Shown one piece after another: positions 54,178 to 62,093 of a DNA stretch of 64,000 bases. The notes under the pieces were generated by a model, which ran no database searches, was not told where the DNA came from, and saw only the letters and a program-made list of their open reading frames with translations. The position numbers and the translations under genes were made by a program. How positions within the stretch are numbered: the stretch's first letter is position 1; the number at the start of each line of letters is the position of its first letter. The stretch is from positions 12,592-76,591 of the forward strand of contig CAYVBQ010000018.1 in the NCBI GenBank assembly GCA_964449775.1, read 5' to 3'. The stretch comes from Fen-1258 sp964449775 (GTDB taxonomy: Bacteria; Bacteroidota; Ignavibacteria; Ignavibacteriales; Melioribacteraceae).

Positions 54178-54672
54178 TTATGATAAGTGTGTCAACAATA
54201 TGTTTACAATTCTTTCGGCAGCATTTCCATCCCACAATTCAGGTATCAATCCTTTCTTCGCGTTTCCTTCAAGTATCTCCGAGATATATGATTTAGCATC
54301 AGAAAAATCTTCACCCACTAAATAATTAGTTCCAATTTCAGCTGTTATTGAACGTTCTGTAGTCTTTCGTAGTGTGATACATGGAACTCCAAGAAATGTT
54401 GTTTCCTCTTGTATTCCACCGCTGTCGGTTATTACGAATAAACTATCCTTTACCAGTGAAATAAAATCAATATACCCAATTGGATCATTCAAAATAATAT
54501 TATCTGATAAATTATTTAGTAACCCTAAGTCCGATAAATTCTTTCTTGTTCGCGGATGAATCGGGAAAATAATTTTCTTTACCCTAGCTATATCGTTTAA
54601 CATTTCAATTAAAAAAAGAAAATTTTTCTTATCGTCTACATTGGAAGGGCGGTGAAATGTTGCAACGATGTA
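54178..54672 (-). pseudogene. wecB: 3' part of UDP-N-acetylglucosamine 2-epimerase gene
   Basis: The C-terminal half of WecB: NNYIVATFHRPSNVDDKKNF, IIFPIHPRTRKNL, LVKDSLFVITDSGGIQEETT, FLGVPCITLRKTTERSITAE, DGNAAERIVNIL. The gene is broken by the IS element exactly at the codons before ATFHRPSN. An apparent ORF of 198 residues begins inside the IS end. A separate N-terminal piece of a wecB gene lies 4 kb away (58715-58858), with the middle missing. Confidence 0.92.
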
Positions 54673-54674
54673 GT

Positions 54675-56137
54675 TGTTAGTGGTTAGTTGACAATAAGCA
54701 TAACATCGTAGACAATAAAAAAGCAAGACATCGTGGACAGTTAGTAATGGTGAATTAGCAAACATCGTAGACATTTCCTAGTGATAGAGAAAATCTTTCA
54801 ATTGCTATCTCAAAAGAAGAGGCATAGCAATGAAAGAGAAAAAACTTAACAATGAACAAAAACGAATAAAAGCCGTTGAACTTTGGAAAAACAAATTCAA
54901 AATCAGCAAGATATGTAAATCACTGAAATGTTCAAGAGCTTGGTTTTATAAATGGTTAAATCGATATACAAATAATGAACCTATTTGGTATCAAGAACAA
55001 TCACGAAGACCCAAAACAACCCAAAAGAGAATTGATAAGACAGTTGAGTATCTCGTGATAGAAACGCGCAAAGAATTGATGATAACGCCTTATATGCAAT
55101 ATGGTCCTCAAGCGATTTACTATTCGTTAGAAATGCGTGGCATTGCACCGCCGCCGGTTTGGTCTATTGCTAGAATATTAAACCAAAACAAAATTACACG
55201 CAGAAAGAAAACCGATACTTACATACCGAAAGGGAAAAAATATCCATATGAATATGTTTTAAGTCATCAAATGGATTTTGTCGGACCTCGTTACCTGCAC
55301 AGCAAAACAAGATTTTATTTTCACAATCTTATTTGCTGCGATACTCATTGGGCTCAGGTTTCCACTTTTGAAAGCCAAGATTCAATCAATGTTTGCAATG
55401 GCTTAATTCGTTTTTGGAAAGTCGCCGGCGTACCGGATTATTTGCAAATGGATAATGACTTGTCTTTCTGGGGCAGTTTAAATAAACCCAATGCACTGGG
55501 TAAAGTAATCCGGCTTTGCCTTCTTCATAAAGTAATTCCGGTATTTATTCCGGTGCGAGAGCCGTGGAGAAACGGAGTTATCGAGCACTTCAATAACAAA
55601 ATGCAAAGTGCTGTCCTCAACTCTGATAGATTTGAAAACATAGAACAAGTTCGGAAAGCTGCCGATCATTTTTGCCAAGTTCACAATCAACATCATTATT
55701 ACAGTAGTCAAGAAGGAATGACTCCAGAGCAGAGAAGAACGCATCTACATTATCCAACAATTACTTTGAAAGAAGATTATTCTTTTCCGCAAGGGCGGCT
55801 TCCTTTGAGTGATGGTCAGATACATGTAATAAGATTTGTAAGAAGCGATCTTAAGTTCAATATGTTCGGTTTATCATTTGCACTGCCAGAAGAGGCAATC
55901 TATGAGTATATAAAAGGTGTAATAGTAACCGAAGAACATCTATTAAAAATTTTCAAAGAACAAAAACTAATTGCAGAATACGACTTTACTTTGTATTAGA
56001 AGAGTGTCTACGATGTCGTGCGAAAAATTAATAACTAAACTTCGTGAATCCCGCCCGGGCGGGATTTGTCCACGATCTCTTGCTATTTACACGCTACTAA
56101 TATTTGTCTTCGATGTTCTGCTATTTATGAACTAACA
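54675..56137 (+). mobile_element. IS481-like element with triple iterated terminal motifs
   Basis: About 1463 bp, bounded by TGTTAG and CTAACA. The left end has three copies of an AGCA..ACATCGTRGACA motif (54697-54714, 54722-54739, 54757-54773). The right end has three inverted copies (56005-56022, 56067-56084, 56105-56122). Such arrays are likely transposase-binding sites. One transposase gene inside. No clear target duplication visible; TAGT and ACTA outside the ends extend the inverted repeat. Confidence 0.85.
54830..55999 (+). CDS. IS481-family DDE transposase
   Basis: 389 residues. An N-terminal helix-turn-helix (KISKICKSLKCSRAWFYKWL) is followed by a retroviral-integrase-like core. Likely DDE residues are D149 in SHQMDFVGPRY, D208 in YLQMDNDLSFWG and E252 in PWRNGVIEHFNNKM. 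A C-terminal beta domain follows. Complete and in frame, so the element may still be active. AAGAGG lies upstream of ATG. Confidence 0.92.
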   Translation: MKEKKLNNEQKRIKAVELWKNKFKISKICKSLKCSRAWFYKWLNRYTNNEPIWYQEQSRRPKTTQKRIDKTVEYLVIETRKELMITPYMQYGPQAIYYSLEMRGIAPPPVWSIARILNQNKITRRKKTDTYIPKGKKYPYEYVLSHQMDFVGPRYLHSKTRFYFHNLICCDTHWAQVSTFESQDSINVCNGLIRFWKVAGVPDYLQMDNDLSFWGSLNKPNALGKVIRLCLLHKVIPVFIPVREPWRNGVIEHFNNKMQSAVLNSDRFENIEQVRKAADHFCQVHNQHHYYSSQEGMTPEQRRTHLHYPTITLKEDYSFPQGRLPLSDGQIHVIRFVRSDLKFNMFGLSFALPEEAIYEYIKGVIVTEEHLLKIFKEQKLIAEYDFTLY

Positions 56138-56845
56138 ACTATTCGTGAGAGAATTTTCATTTCCATACAATATCTCTTCAGCAATAATGCTCAAATCATT
56201 TTTAATTGTATCAAAATCCGGTTTTACTATCCACTTAATTAATTCTAATTGCCCTATCGGAAAGGATTTAAGTATATTAAAGATAACCTCAGGCTCAACC
56301 CCGGCTTCCTTATTCTTCGCTTCGAGAATTATTGATTTCCAATTAAATTTTTTATGACAAGAAATTATCCAAATATCAGCAATATCTTTTGGTTCAAAAC
56401 GAAAAAGCGCCGTTAGTTTATTTGAGAGTATATTACGCCAGTTGTCTATCTTCCCAAGTTTATCATTAGTTTCAAAATCTCCGTAATGTTGAGCTATATC
56501 ATTAACAAAATCAATTTTTAGTCTTATTTCCGGCTGTAACGGATCATACAAAAATAGTTGAGCAAAGCTTTCAAACCGTTTTATTGTTTCCTTTTCTAAA
56601 AGAAATTTATTTGTATGCTCTAAAGAACTTAACGAGATGAAAACATTATCCAGCAGTTCATGAAATTCGCTGTAAGAGTTTACAAACAAATCCAGATCAT
56701 CCGAATAACGATGATTAAAGTAGTGTCTGCTTAATGCTGTACCACCTGTTAGAAAAAAGGGTGTGCTTAATTTTTGAATAATATGCATCACCCCATCCTG
56801 TAAAGGATAGAGGTTCTCCCGATAATACCTTTCGTAAGTATTCAT
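56132..56845 (-). CDS. AbiEii-type nucleotidyltransferase (toxin-like)
   Basis: 237 residues. FFLTGGTALSRHYFNHRYSD followed by DLDLFVN is the AbiEii/AbiGii active-site signature; LRLKIDFVNDIAQHYG and ALFRFEPKDIADIWII follow. AbiEii-type enzymes modify tRNA acceptor ends in studied cases; not shown for this protein. The stop lies inside the right end of the IS element. Starts within the upstream gene. Confidence 0.85.
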   Translation of the reverse strand: MNTYERYYRENLYPLQDGVMHIIQKLSTPFFLTGGTALSRHYFNHRYSDDLDLFVNSYSEFHELLDNVFISLSSLEHTNKFLLEKETIKRFESFAQLFLYDPLQPEIRLKIDFVNDIAQHYGDFETNDKLGKIDNWRNILSNKLTALFRFEPKDIADIWIISCHKKFNWKSIILEAKNKEAGVEPEVIFNILKSFPIGQLELIKWIVKPDFDTIKNDLSIIAEEILYGNENSLTNSC

Positions 56846-57104
56846 ATTTATCTCTTAATTCTACAAATCGTATTTTTGAAATTGTTTCTATAGTTAAATA
56901 CTCTTTTATTGCAGCAAGTTCTAATATTTCTAATAGTTCGTACCAGGACAAGCGTTCAAGCATTCGGTTTAAGAGCAGTTTAAATTCATAAGCATCAATA
57001 GACTTAAAATCACCTTCTGCAATTTTATTGAGCGGAAGCAATGCAATATTATAGTCCCAAAATATTTTCTTCAGCGCTTTATACTTTTCTTCTGTTGTCA
57101 TCAT
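56715..57104 (-). CDS. Partner protein of the AbiEii-type gene
   Basis: 129 residues, helical (YKALKKIFWDYNIALLPLNK, FKLLLNRMLERLSWYELLEI, LEYLTIETISKIRFVELR). Found upstream of AbiEii-type genes in related genomes as a probable antitoxin. The overlap with the next gene is 131 bases in another frame, longer than usual; its true end may be earlier, with a frameshift, or the overlap is real. Confidence 0.6.
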   Translation of the reverse strand: MMTTEEKYKALKKIFWDYNIALLPLNKIAEGDFKSIDAYEFKLLLNRMLERLSWYELLEILELAAIKEYLTIETISKIRFVELRDKYEYLRKVLSGEPLSFTGWGDAYYSKIKHTLFSNRWYSIKQTLL

Positions 57105-57285
57105 TTTTCTATATCAATAAAATTAGTCCTAGAGTATTATAGCGTAACTTTTTATCAATTTTGAACACTATCACGCTCCACCATTCACTCTCTTAAAGTA
57201 AATTGTAAAGAGCAGTCAGTCCACTCTTCCTTCTTATTTCTTATCTCTTTTCTCTTATCTCTTTCTTCTTTTTTTCTATTCACTA

Positions 57286-57350
57286 CCTGTCCCGTGAAGT
57301 CCGGTGAAATCATGTTTTTTTATTTCACTGGACTTCATGGGATTCACCAT
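57286..57350. repeat. Hairpin element, copy 1
   Basis: CCCGTGAAGTCCGGTGAAAT (57291-57310) pairs with ATTTCACTGGACTTCATGGG (57322-57341) at 18 of 20 bases around a T-rich loop. Preceded by CCTGT, followed by ATTCAC. A second copy, with half of the left arm missing, is at 62630-62681. Confidence 0.85.
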
Positions 57351-57465
57351 TCACAGTTCACTTTCCCGTTACTTTGTTTCTTTGTCACTCCTCCGTCTTC
57401 CGACTTCTGTCCTCCGTTTACCCACTGCGTACTGAAGATTGAAAACCGGCACTCGTCACTTTGCT

Positions 57466-57540
57466 TGCCCGGCGCTTGTCCGGCAGCCTTTTGACGGATC
57501 TTTTTGACGGGACTGCCCGGCGCTTTCTGACGGGTTACTT
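57466..57540. repeat. GC-rich CCGGC/GACGG word block, copy 1
   Basis: TGCCCGGCGCTTGTCCGGCA, GCCTTTTGACGGATC, TTTTTGACGGGACTGCCC, GGCGCTTTCTGACGGGTTAC. The same words form a 48-bp tandem array at 58861-59010. Confidence 0.85.
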
Positions 57541-57933
57541 TCCATCATCATTCATCAATCCTAAAATCCCTTTTGGATTGTCGATCCCTCGATTCCTCGG
57601 GACAGGTTTATTATTGACGATTGACGAATAAAAAACCTAATCATCAATCCTTCAATCTTCAAATCATAAATCCACCGTCTTCCGACTTCCGCTTTCTGTC
57701 CTCTATTACTCACCGCCAACTGAACACTGATAACTGATCGGTGCTACTTTCATAAAGTTTGGGCGGGCGCCTACAACACTTATTATTTTCATTGAGTTTT
57801 ATACTATTATTATTTTATCTTGCAACAACCGCTTTTATTAACCCGGCTTCTTTTTTAGTTAAACACATATTTCAAATTGATTATAATTGCGAAGTCTTAA
57901 ACTTTACAACAAAGGCACCTTCCCCCGGAAAAA

Positions 57934-58218
57934 CTACACTCCACCTTTATTCAATTGTTTCAATAGTTTTTCATACTCCAGATGCGAACCAATCCGAAAC
58001 CATATAATATCATTGCTTTGGAGAATCCCAAGAGCACGATAATTCATCGTAATTCTTACTGAAAAAATTGGACGGCGAGAATGTACCCGTTTGAAATGCA
58101 GACCTGGATGATACGGATTTGCAATAAATAACTTATAGGATTCTTTTGCCTGCCTTTTTATTGCATCGGGCAATGCAGAGTAGCATTTCCAAAAACGGTC
58201 TGTTGTTTTGGAGTTCAA
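57934..58218 (-). CDS. RelE/ParE-superfamily toxin
   Basis: 94 residues. RFWKCYSALPDAIKRQAKES, HPGLHFKRVHSRRPIFSVRI and MNYRALGIL with WFRIGSHLEYEKLL follow the RelE/HigB-like fold. Second gene of a pair, overlapping its antitoxin by four bases. Mode of action not determined. Confidence 0.8.
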   Translation of the reverse strand: MNSKTTDRFWKCYSALPDAIKRQAKESYKLFIANPYHPGLHFKRVHSRRPIFSVRITMNYRALGILQSNDIIWFRIGSHLEYEKLLKQLNKGGV

Positions 58219-58433
58219 AGTTTGTCTATATCCAGAGTTCTTGTTCTGCCTTCCTTATGATTCTTTATCGCTTCATCTGCAAGTTTATCGAGTATATCCT
58301 CTGATTCAGCAAGGGTTTTATCCCATTTTTTCTCTGCTTCAAGTTCTTCAAGCATCCATCTGGCTAATGTATTTTGTTCAACACCAGGTAACAGTGAAGC
58401 TTTTTTAAATGCTTTTTCCAATAATTTTGTCAT
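58215..58433 (-). CDS. Antitoxin of the RelE-like pair
   Basis: 72 residues from ATG 58433 with GAGG upstream. MTKLLEKAFKKASLLPG, then QNTLARWMLEELEAEKKWD and a charged ADEAIKNHKEGRTRTLDIDK tail, common in antitoxins paired with such toxins. An ORF start 27 codons earlier is not supported. Confidence 0.78.
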   Translation of the reverse strand: MTKLLEKAFKKASLLPGVEQNTLARWMLEELEAEKKWDKTLAESEDILDKLADEAIKNHKEGRTRTLDIDKL

Positions 58434-58599
58434 GTTAACCTCTGTTTTTTGCAGCATATTTAAATTATAAAGAAAAATAAGAAAAGAAAATAGCAAATCA
58501 CTGGAGTAATGCAAGTATGCTGCTACCTGCAGTATTTTTGCGGGGCGAACTGTTTACTGGATACTGCCTTCTGCTTTTGTCACTCACATACATTGTCAC

Positions 58600-58858
58600 T
58601 CCGTCACTTCGTCCCCCGCCCCTATGCCCATAAAACCATATGGTTGCCATCCGTACCAGAACTAACACCATAACAATATTTACAATTATGAGCAGAACCG
58701 AACGATTTTTCAAATTCTACCATTACTTTTGTAGTTTGCTCTGCATGAGATCCCGAACCAACACCTAAATAAAAATTCGGTTTCGGAAGATCTAATTCAT
58801 CAAAAAATATTTTACTCATCTTCTCATCATAGTGCTGACCTGTATGGCAGATCAAATG
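58600..58858 (-). pseudogene. Chimera of wecB and DegT-type aminotransferase fragments
   Basis: The frame begins with HLICHTGQHYDEKMSKIFF and DELDLPKPNFYLGVGSGSHA, residues about 30-80 of a WecB epimerase. It then passes without a break through VEFEKSFGSA into HNCKYCYGVSSGTDGNHMVL and WA, the N-terminal PLP-fold region of a DegT/DnrJ/EryC1 sugar aminotransferase. The crossover is around FEK, where both families share residues. After a stop, shifted GAGDEV continues the aminotransferase, so a few bases were also lost. The DNA then dissolves into GTGACGGAGTGAC words. Confidence 0.8.
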
Positions 58859-58860
58859 TT

Positions 58861-59012
58861 CTACTGCTTGCCCGGCTTTTTGACGGGATTGCCCGGCGCT
58901 TGTCCGGCAGCATTTTGACGGATCTTTTTGACGGGACTGCCCGGCGCTTGTCCGGCAGCCTTTTGACGGATCTTTTTGACGGGATTGCCCGGCGCTTTCT
59001 GACGGGTTACTT
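58861..59012. repeat. 48-bp GC-rich tandem repeat
   Basis: Unit GCCCGGCGCTTGTCCGGCAG plus CATTTTGACGGATCTTTTTG plus ACGGGACT, at 58891, 58939 and (partial) 58987, exact period 48 with few changes. Related copy at 57466-57540. It begins right at the end of the wecB fragment. Confidence 0.9.
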
Positions 59013-59022
59013 TATCCCCTTG

Positions 59023-59249
59023 TCACTTTCCTATCCTTACCTTCAATTTCTTAGTAGTCCTGTTAATTTTATCAGCTATTTCATTATATGGAATTGATGG
59101 TTCATTCACAGTTTCTGATTTTGCTTTTCTTAAATCAACTAAATCTTCATAATCTTCTATGTCCTGTTGCATCTGTAAAAATTCATTGTAAGGTAAGATT
59201 ACAAATTCCTTTTCCCCATTTTTTTAATTATTTGTGCATTTATTTCCAT
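59023..59249 (-). pseudogene. Phd/YefM-like antitoxin gene with frameshift
   Basis: From ATG 59249: MEINAQIIKKMG, then a one-base loss in an A/G run near 59212. In the shifted frame it continues KEFVILPYNEFLQMQQDIED and YEDLVDLRKAKSETVNEPSI, ending KLKVRIGK. This is a complete antitoxin apart from the single missing base. Sequencing error in a homopolymer, true decay, or programmed slippage are all possible. No toxin gene follows. Confidence 0.75.
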
Positions 59250-59507
59250 GGTTAACCCTTTACTTATAAGATTCTTTTCTCTGCTTGATTCTGTAAATAA
59301 TAATTCTTGCGTTATTGACTTCAAATAAGATTCTAAATTTTCCATTTCATCTACGTTCTTCACTCCGTATTTCCGCGTAAGCTGAAGCTGCTCAATTAAG
59401 AGTTTTTTTAACTTTGCCTCAAGAAAAGTTTTAAGACTCTCCCTCTCAATATCCCGCTCCGGTAGATTTAGTATTTCAGCAACTTCTTTCAATAGAATTG
59501 CTTCCAT
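59199..59507 (-). CDS. Small helical protein running into the broken antitoxin
   Basis: 102 residues: MEAILLKEVAEILNLPERDI, KTFLEAKLKKLLIEQLQLTR, LESYLKSITQELLFTESSRE, then GLTMEINAQIIKKMGKRNL, the last part being the start of the Phd-like antitoxin in the same frame. The first 85 residues resemble helical proteins placed before Phd or RelE genes. Whether it normally ends before MEINAQ or is fused is unclear. GAGG is present before ATG. Confidence 0.5.
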   Translation of the reverse strand: MEAILLKEVAEILNLPERDIERESLKTFLEAKLKKLLIEQLQLTRKYGVKNVDEMENLESYLKSITQELLFTESSREKNLISKGLTMEINAQIIKKMGKRNL

Positions 59508-59760
59508 AATCTTCCTCTCTAAAAAAATGTTTTTTATTTAGATTCTATATAAGATAATAAATTTATAGTTGAATTATTACTTACTATTTGCACCCTGTCC
59601 TTTACTTCCCACTCATTTCTCCCTACTTTCTGACTTCCGACTTCTAATCTCTTATTTCCGTTTTCCCGATCTCTGACCTCTGTCTTTCCGACCTCTGATT
59701 TCTGATCTCTCTCTACTCCTTACTTTTCCTATCTTCCCAACTTCAAATCTTCCAAACTTC
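59508..59760. repeat. Minisatellite of CTTCCGACTTCTGACC words
   Basis: TTTCTGACTTCCGACTTCTAA, GATCTCTGACCTCTGTC, TTCCGACCTCTGATTTC and similar pyrimidine-rich words in loose tandem. No gene seen. Confidence 0.7.
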
Positions 59761-59854
59761 CCTCAGAGCATCGTTATACTGCAAAGAAGATATGAAGTTA
59801 GGAAAAGAAGAAGTTTGGTTATTAGAAACAAAACTTATCCGAATTCATTTCCAT
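59761..59854. repeat. 94-bp direct repeat, copy 1
   Basis: Identical except for two bases to 63356-63449. It contains the last 11 codons of the split four-helix-bundle gene plus about 61 bases beyond its stop. Confidence 0.95.
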
Positions 59855-60036
59855 TGAATTTAACATCCCGATAATTTTTTCATATTGAGCATCAAGTTCG
59901 TCGAATAATTCTTTGCTTATGTATCGACAAGCTAATGAAAATTCCAACCAACTTTGGGTTTCGGATGCTTCCTGCATTGCATCAGTAAGTTTATTTACGA
60001 ATACAGCTTTATATTTTCTTTTCCTCCAACCCTCTC

Positions 60037-60338
60037 GCCCTATGAAATAATTACTTATTCTCTAAATCTAGTTTTAATCTATTGCGAATAAACCTTTTAC
60101 CATATGTTGTTTTAAGGTACTTTTCGCGATGAAGAGCATCATTCCTATTTCTACAACCCTCAAAATAAATCAACTCGAATGGACAACGTAATTTCGTTGT
60201 TATTACCTTACCGGCATTATGTTCATCTAATCTATTTTTCAAATCTTCTGTATACCCAGTGTAAAAATTACCATCTTTTACACTTAACAAAACATAAATG
60301 TAAAAAAAATTCATCCTTATTTTCCTATTTCATAGGGC
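60037..60338 (-). mobile_element. 302-bp GIY-YIG element with 13-bp perfect inverted ends
   Basis: GCCCTATGAAATA at 60037-60049 is the exact reverse complement of TATTTCATAGGGC at 60326-60338. Between them 264 bases are a GIY-YIG gene, so nothing else is carried. It lies between the codons for SNIA and EGWRKRKY of a four-helix-bundle gene. One or two extra bases at the borders (T on one side, GA on the other) suggest a very short target duplication or end ambiguity. Confidence 0.88.
60051..60314 (-). CDS. GIY-YIG family endonuclease
   Basis: 87 residues, the size of stand-alone UPF0213-like nucleases. FFYIYVLLSVKDGNFYTGYT holds the YIY...YTG version of GIY-YIG; the catalytic Arg is in LKNRLDEHNAGKV, with TTKLRCPFELIYFEG and a conserved Glu in LHREKYLKTTYGKRF. 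All active-site positions look present. It fills a 302-bp inverted-repeat unit, its stop being one base from the left end. It may be the agent of the unit's spread; that is inference. Confidence 0.92.
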   Translation of the reverse strand: MNFFYIYVLLSVKDGNFYTGYTEDLKNRLDEHNAGKVITTKLRCPFELIYFEGCRNRNDALHREKYLKTTYGKRFIRNRLKLDLENK

Positions 60339-60391
60339 AGGCAATATTCGAACAAACTGATCTTGAAGATCTCCGTATCTGGTCAACCTCG

Positions 60392-60483
60392 CCATGTTAA
60401 ATAAAATTACTCCAAATATTATTTAATCTGAAAAACAAAAAATTGCTACCTATAAAGATATTTCAAAAGTATATTTAACATGG
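60392..60483. mobile_element. 92-bp miniature inverted-repeat element in the same gene
   Basis: CCATGTTAAATA (60392-60403) and TATTTAACATGG (60472-60483) are perfect 12-bp inverted ends around 68 non-coding bases. It separates the DERYF and EVDQIRR codons of the four-helix-bundle gene. Confidence 0.85.
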
Positions 60484-60696
60484 TAAAAATATCTTTCATC
60501 CGCTGGAAAAGATTTCGTCATTTCGAAAATCTTCATCGCTGCATGAAAAGCGAATTGATAAACTTCCAAATCTCTAAAATGTTTTATATCCTTCTTCCGT
60601 TCCATATTCAAAATTTTAAACTACTTAATTTCTAATCTTCCAAACTTCTTAATTTCTGATCTTCAAAACTTCCCTCTGTCCCTTCCATCCACACAC

Positions 60697-61479
60697 CTAC
60701 AAAGAACTTACAAACTCACCAAAGTTAATAACACGACGGTTATTAAGTTTGTTAAATAGCAGATGCTCGAAATCTTTAGATTTATGCTTCAAATCAATTC
60801 TCTTAACTAAGTTTACTAAAGCCGATTTCAATTCATCATAATTACCGATGTTACATTTTTTTGACAAGAAATTATAATCGGGCTCGGTTTGCCCTAAGAG
60901 ATAAATAACATCATAGAAATCTCTCCCTTTTGACCGGTTTAATAAGGCAGAAATTTTCATTGCACAAAGTACCGAATCACCCGGAACCGGAAACGTGAAG
61001 TATAAGCCGCAGCCTTTAATATTTGCAGCAAATGAACTATAATTAATTCCCTGATCCTCACATTCAATCTTAATTAGAAATTTTTCTTCTTTATGAGCTG
61101 ACATACCAAGATCAAACAACAATCCCGGAAATACCAAATTACTCCGGAATGCCGATAACTTCTTCCCGGCATGCTCTTTAACTTCAATATCAAAACCAAA
61201 TCTTTTTAAAAACAATACTACATCTTGTGTCATTTTTATGAATTCATCAGCCGGTAAATTTTTGCTGTCGAAATCAATATCCTCCGAAAATCTATCTATT
61301 CCTTTTACTAATCTCAGATTTGTTCCCCCTATAAAAACTAATTTCTTTACCCAATGGCTGTTGCTTAGAAAATCCAATATCAGTAATTGGATGTATTCTT
61401 TTACCATGTATTTACGTAATGAAGGATTTTCATTTATATACGGAGGAAAGTAGTTAACAATCTGTTCAAGGCGTATCAT
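60697..61479 (-). CDS. AbiEii-family nucleotidyltransferase toxin
   Basis: 260 residues from ATG 61479 (MIRLEQIVNYFPP). VKKLVFIGGTNLRLVKGIDR followed by FSEDIDFD is the classical AbiEii G-G-T-x-L-R...S-x-D-I-D-F site. ALLNRSKGRDFYDVIYLLGQ is the C-terminal AbiEii motif. Overlaps the AbiEi gene by four bases, toxin second, as in AbiE abortive-infection systems. Confidence 0.9.
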   Translation of the reverse strand: MIRLEQIVNYFPPYINENPSLRKYMVKEYIQLLILDFLSNSHWVKKLVFIGGTNLRLVKGIDRFSEDIDFDSKNLPADEFIKMTQDVVLFLKRFGFDIEVKEHAGKKLSAFRSNLVFPGLLFDLGMSAHKEEKFLIKIECEDQGINYSSFAANIKGCGLYFTFPVPGDSVLCAMKISALLNRSKGRDFYDVIYLLGQTEPDYNFLSKKCNIGNYDELKSALVNLVKRIDLKHKSKDFEHLLFNKLNNRRVINFGEFVSSL

Positions 61480-62093
61480 ATACCGCATACACCCATTAAA
61501 ATTCGAACACGATTTGTCAATGCCTTATTGTTAAACCTTCCGGCATATTCAATTAACTTGACCGGATTTACCAATTCGTTAATTATATCCCGGTCGAAAC
61601 GTAGTTCCTCAATTTCTTCCCGGGAATCATAAAACGTATAGATATATAATAAATCTGCTATCGCCTTCTCAGGTTCAGCCAGAAGAAACGTCATATCGCG
61701 TAAATAGGGTCTCTGCCAATAGCCAAAAAAGAGTCTCGGTTGAATTGTTTTGTAAGAAAAAGTGCCGAAACGGTTTTCATATTGCGCTGTCTTTAAGGTT
61801 GTTATACTCGTAATGTTAATGACTCCCTCCGGTATAATGCCATAAAAAGAAAGAGCTGTGTGTAAACTAATATATGACGGTTTGTATATTCTGTTTGCGA
61901 TGTACATCTGGCTGCCGCTTTCATTTATATATTCCGGAAAACTATAAAAACCGTTACGAAGTTTGATCAGCTTTCCCTGACTAACCCATCTGCTCAGGTT
62001 ATTTTTGTCCATTCCGGGAAATTTTGCATTTATCTGATGTATAGTAATACAGACCTGATCTAAAAAAGAGTTATTAAATTCCCAATAGTTCAT
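61476..62093 (-). CDS. AbiEi-like antitoxin/regulator
   Basis: 205 residues from ATG 62093. An N-terminal winged helix (NAKFPGMDKNNLSRWVSQGK, LIKLRNGFYSFPEY), then YIANRIYKPSYISLHTALSF and YGIIPEGVINITSIT, matching the AbiEi antitoxin layout that binds its own promoter. The TTG 21 bases upstream is an alternative start. Confidence 0.85.
   Translation of the reverse strand: MNYWEFNNSFLDQVCITIHQINAKFPGMDKNNLSRWVSQGKLIKLRNGFYSFPEYINESGSQMYIANRIYKPSYISLHTALSFYGIIPEGVINITSITTLKTAQYENRFGTFSYKTIQPRLFFGYWQRPYLRDMTFLLAEPEKAIADLLYIYTFYDSREEIEELRFDRDIINELVNPVKLIEYAGRFNNKALTNRVRILMGVCGI

Larger units (their letters stand above)
57105..57933. repeat. Accretion zone of short-word minisatellites and hairpins
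   Basis: No gene supported. It holds CTTATCTCTTTTCTC words, a hairpin element (57286-57350), TTTGTCAC words, CCGTCTTCCGACTTCTGTCC words, a GC-rich block (57466-57540), ATTGACGATTGACG and CAATCCTTCAATC words, and AACTGAACACTGATAACTG. Each word family recurs elsewhere in the last 14 kb. Confidence 0.75.
59822..60605 (-). pseudogene. Four-helix-bundle (IVP-type) gene split by two elements
   Basis: Three pieces rebuild one gene. N part from ATG 60605: MERKKDIKHFRDLEVYQFAF, HAAMKIFEMTKSFPADERY. Middle (60339-60391): EVDQIRRSSRSVCSNIA. C part (60036 to 59822): EGWRKRKYKAVFVNKLTDAM, QEASETQSWLEFSLACRYIS, then GMLNSMEMNSDKFCF. Together they follow the family from start to stop with almost nothing missing. 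A 92-bp inverted-repeat element separates the first two pieces and the GIY-YIG element the last two. Confidence 0.92.

Noticed and set aside
57759..58007. 82-residue ORF before the RelE-like toxin
   Set aside because: Runs antisense into the toxin gene; composition is that of AT-rich spacer; no homology recognised.
58498..58713. 71-residue ORF starting with a hydrophobic segment
   Set aside because: Overlaps the wecB/aminotransferase remnant in another frame and continues through minisatellite words; the hydrophobic run is a frame shadow.
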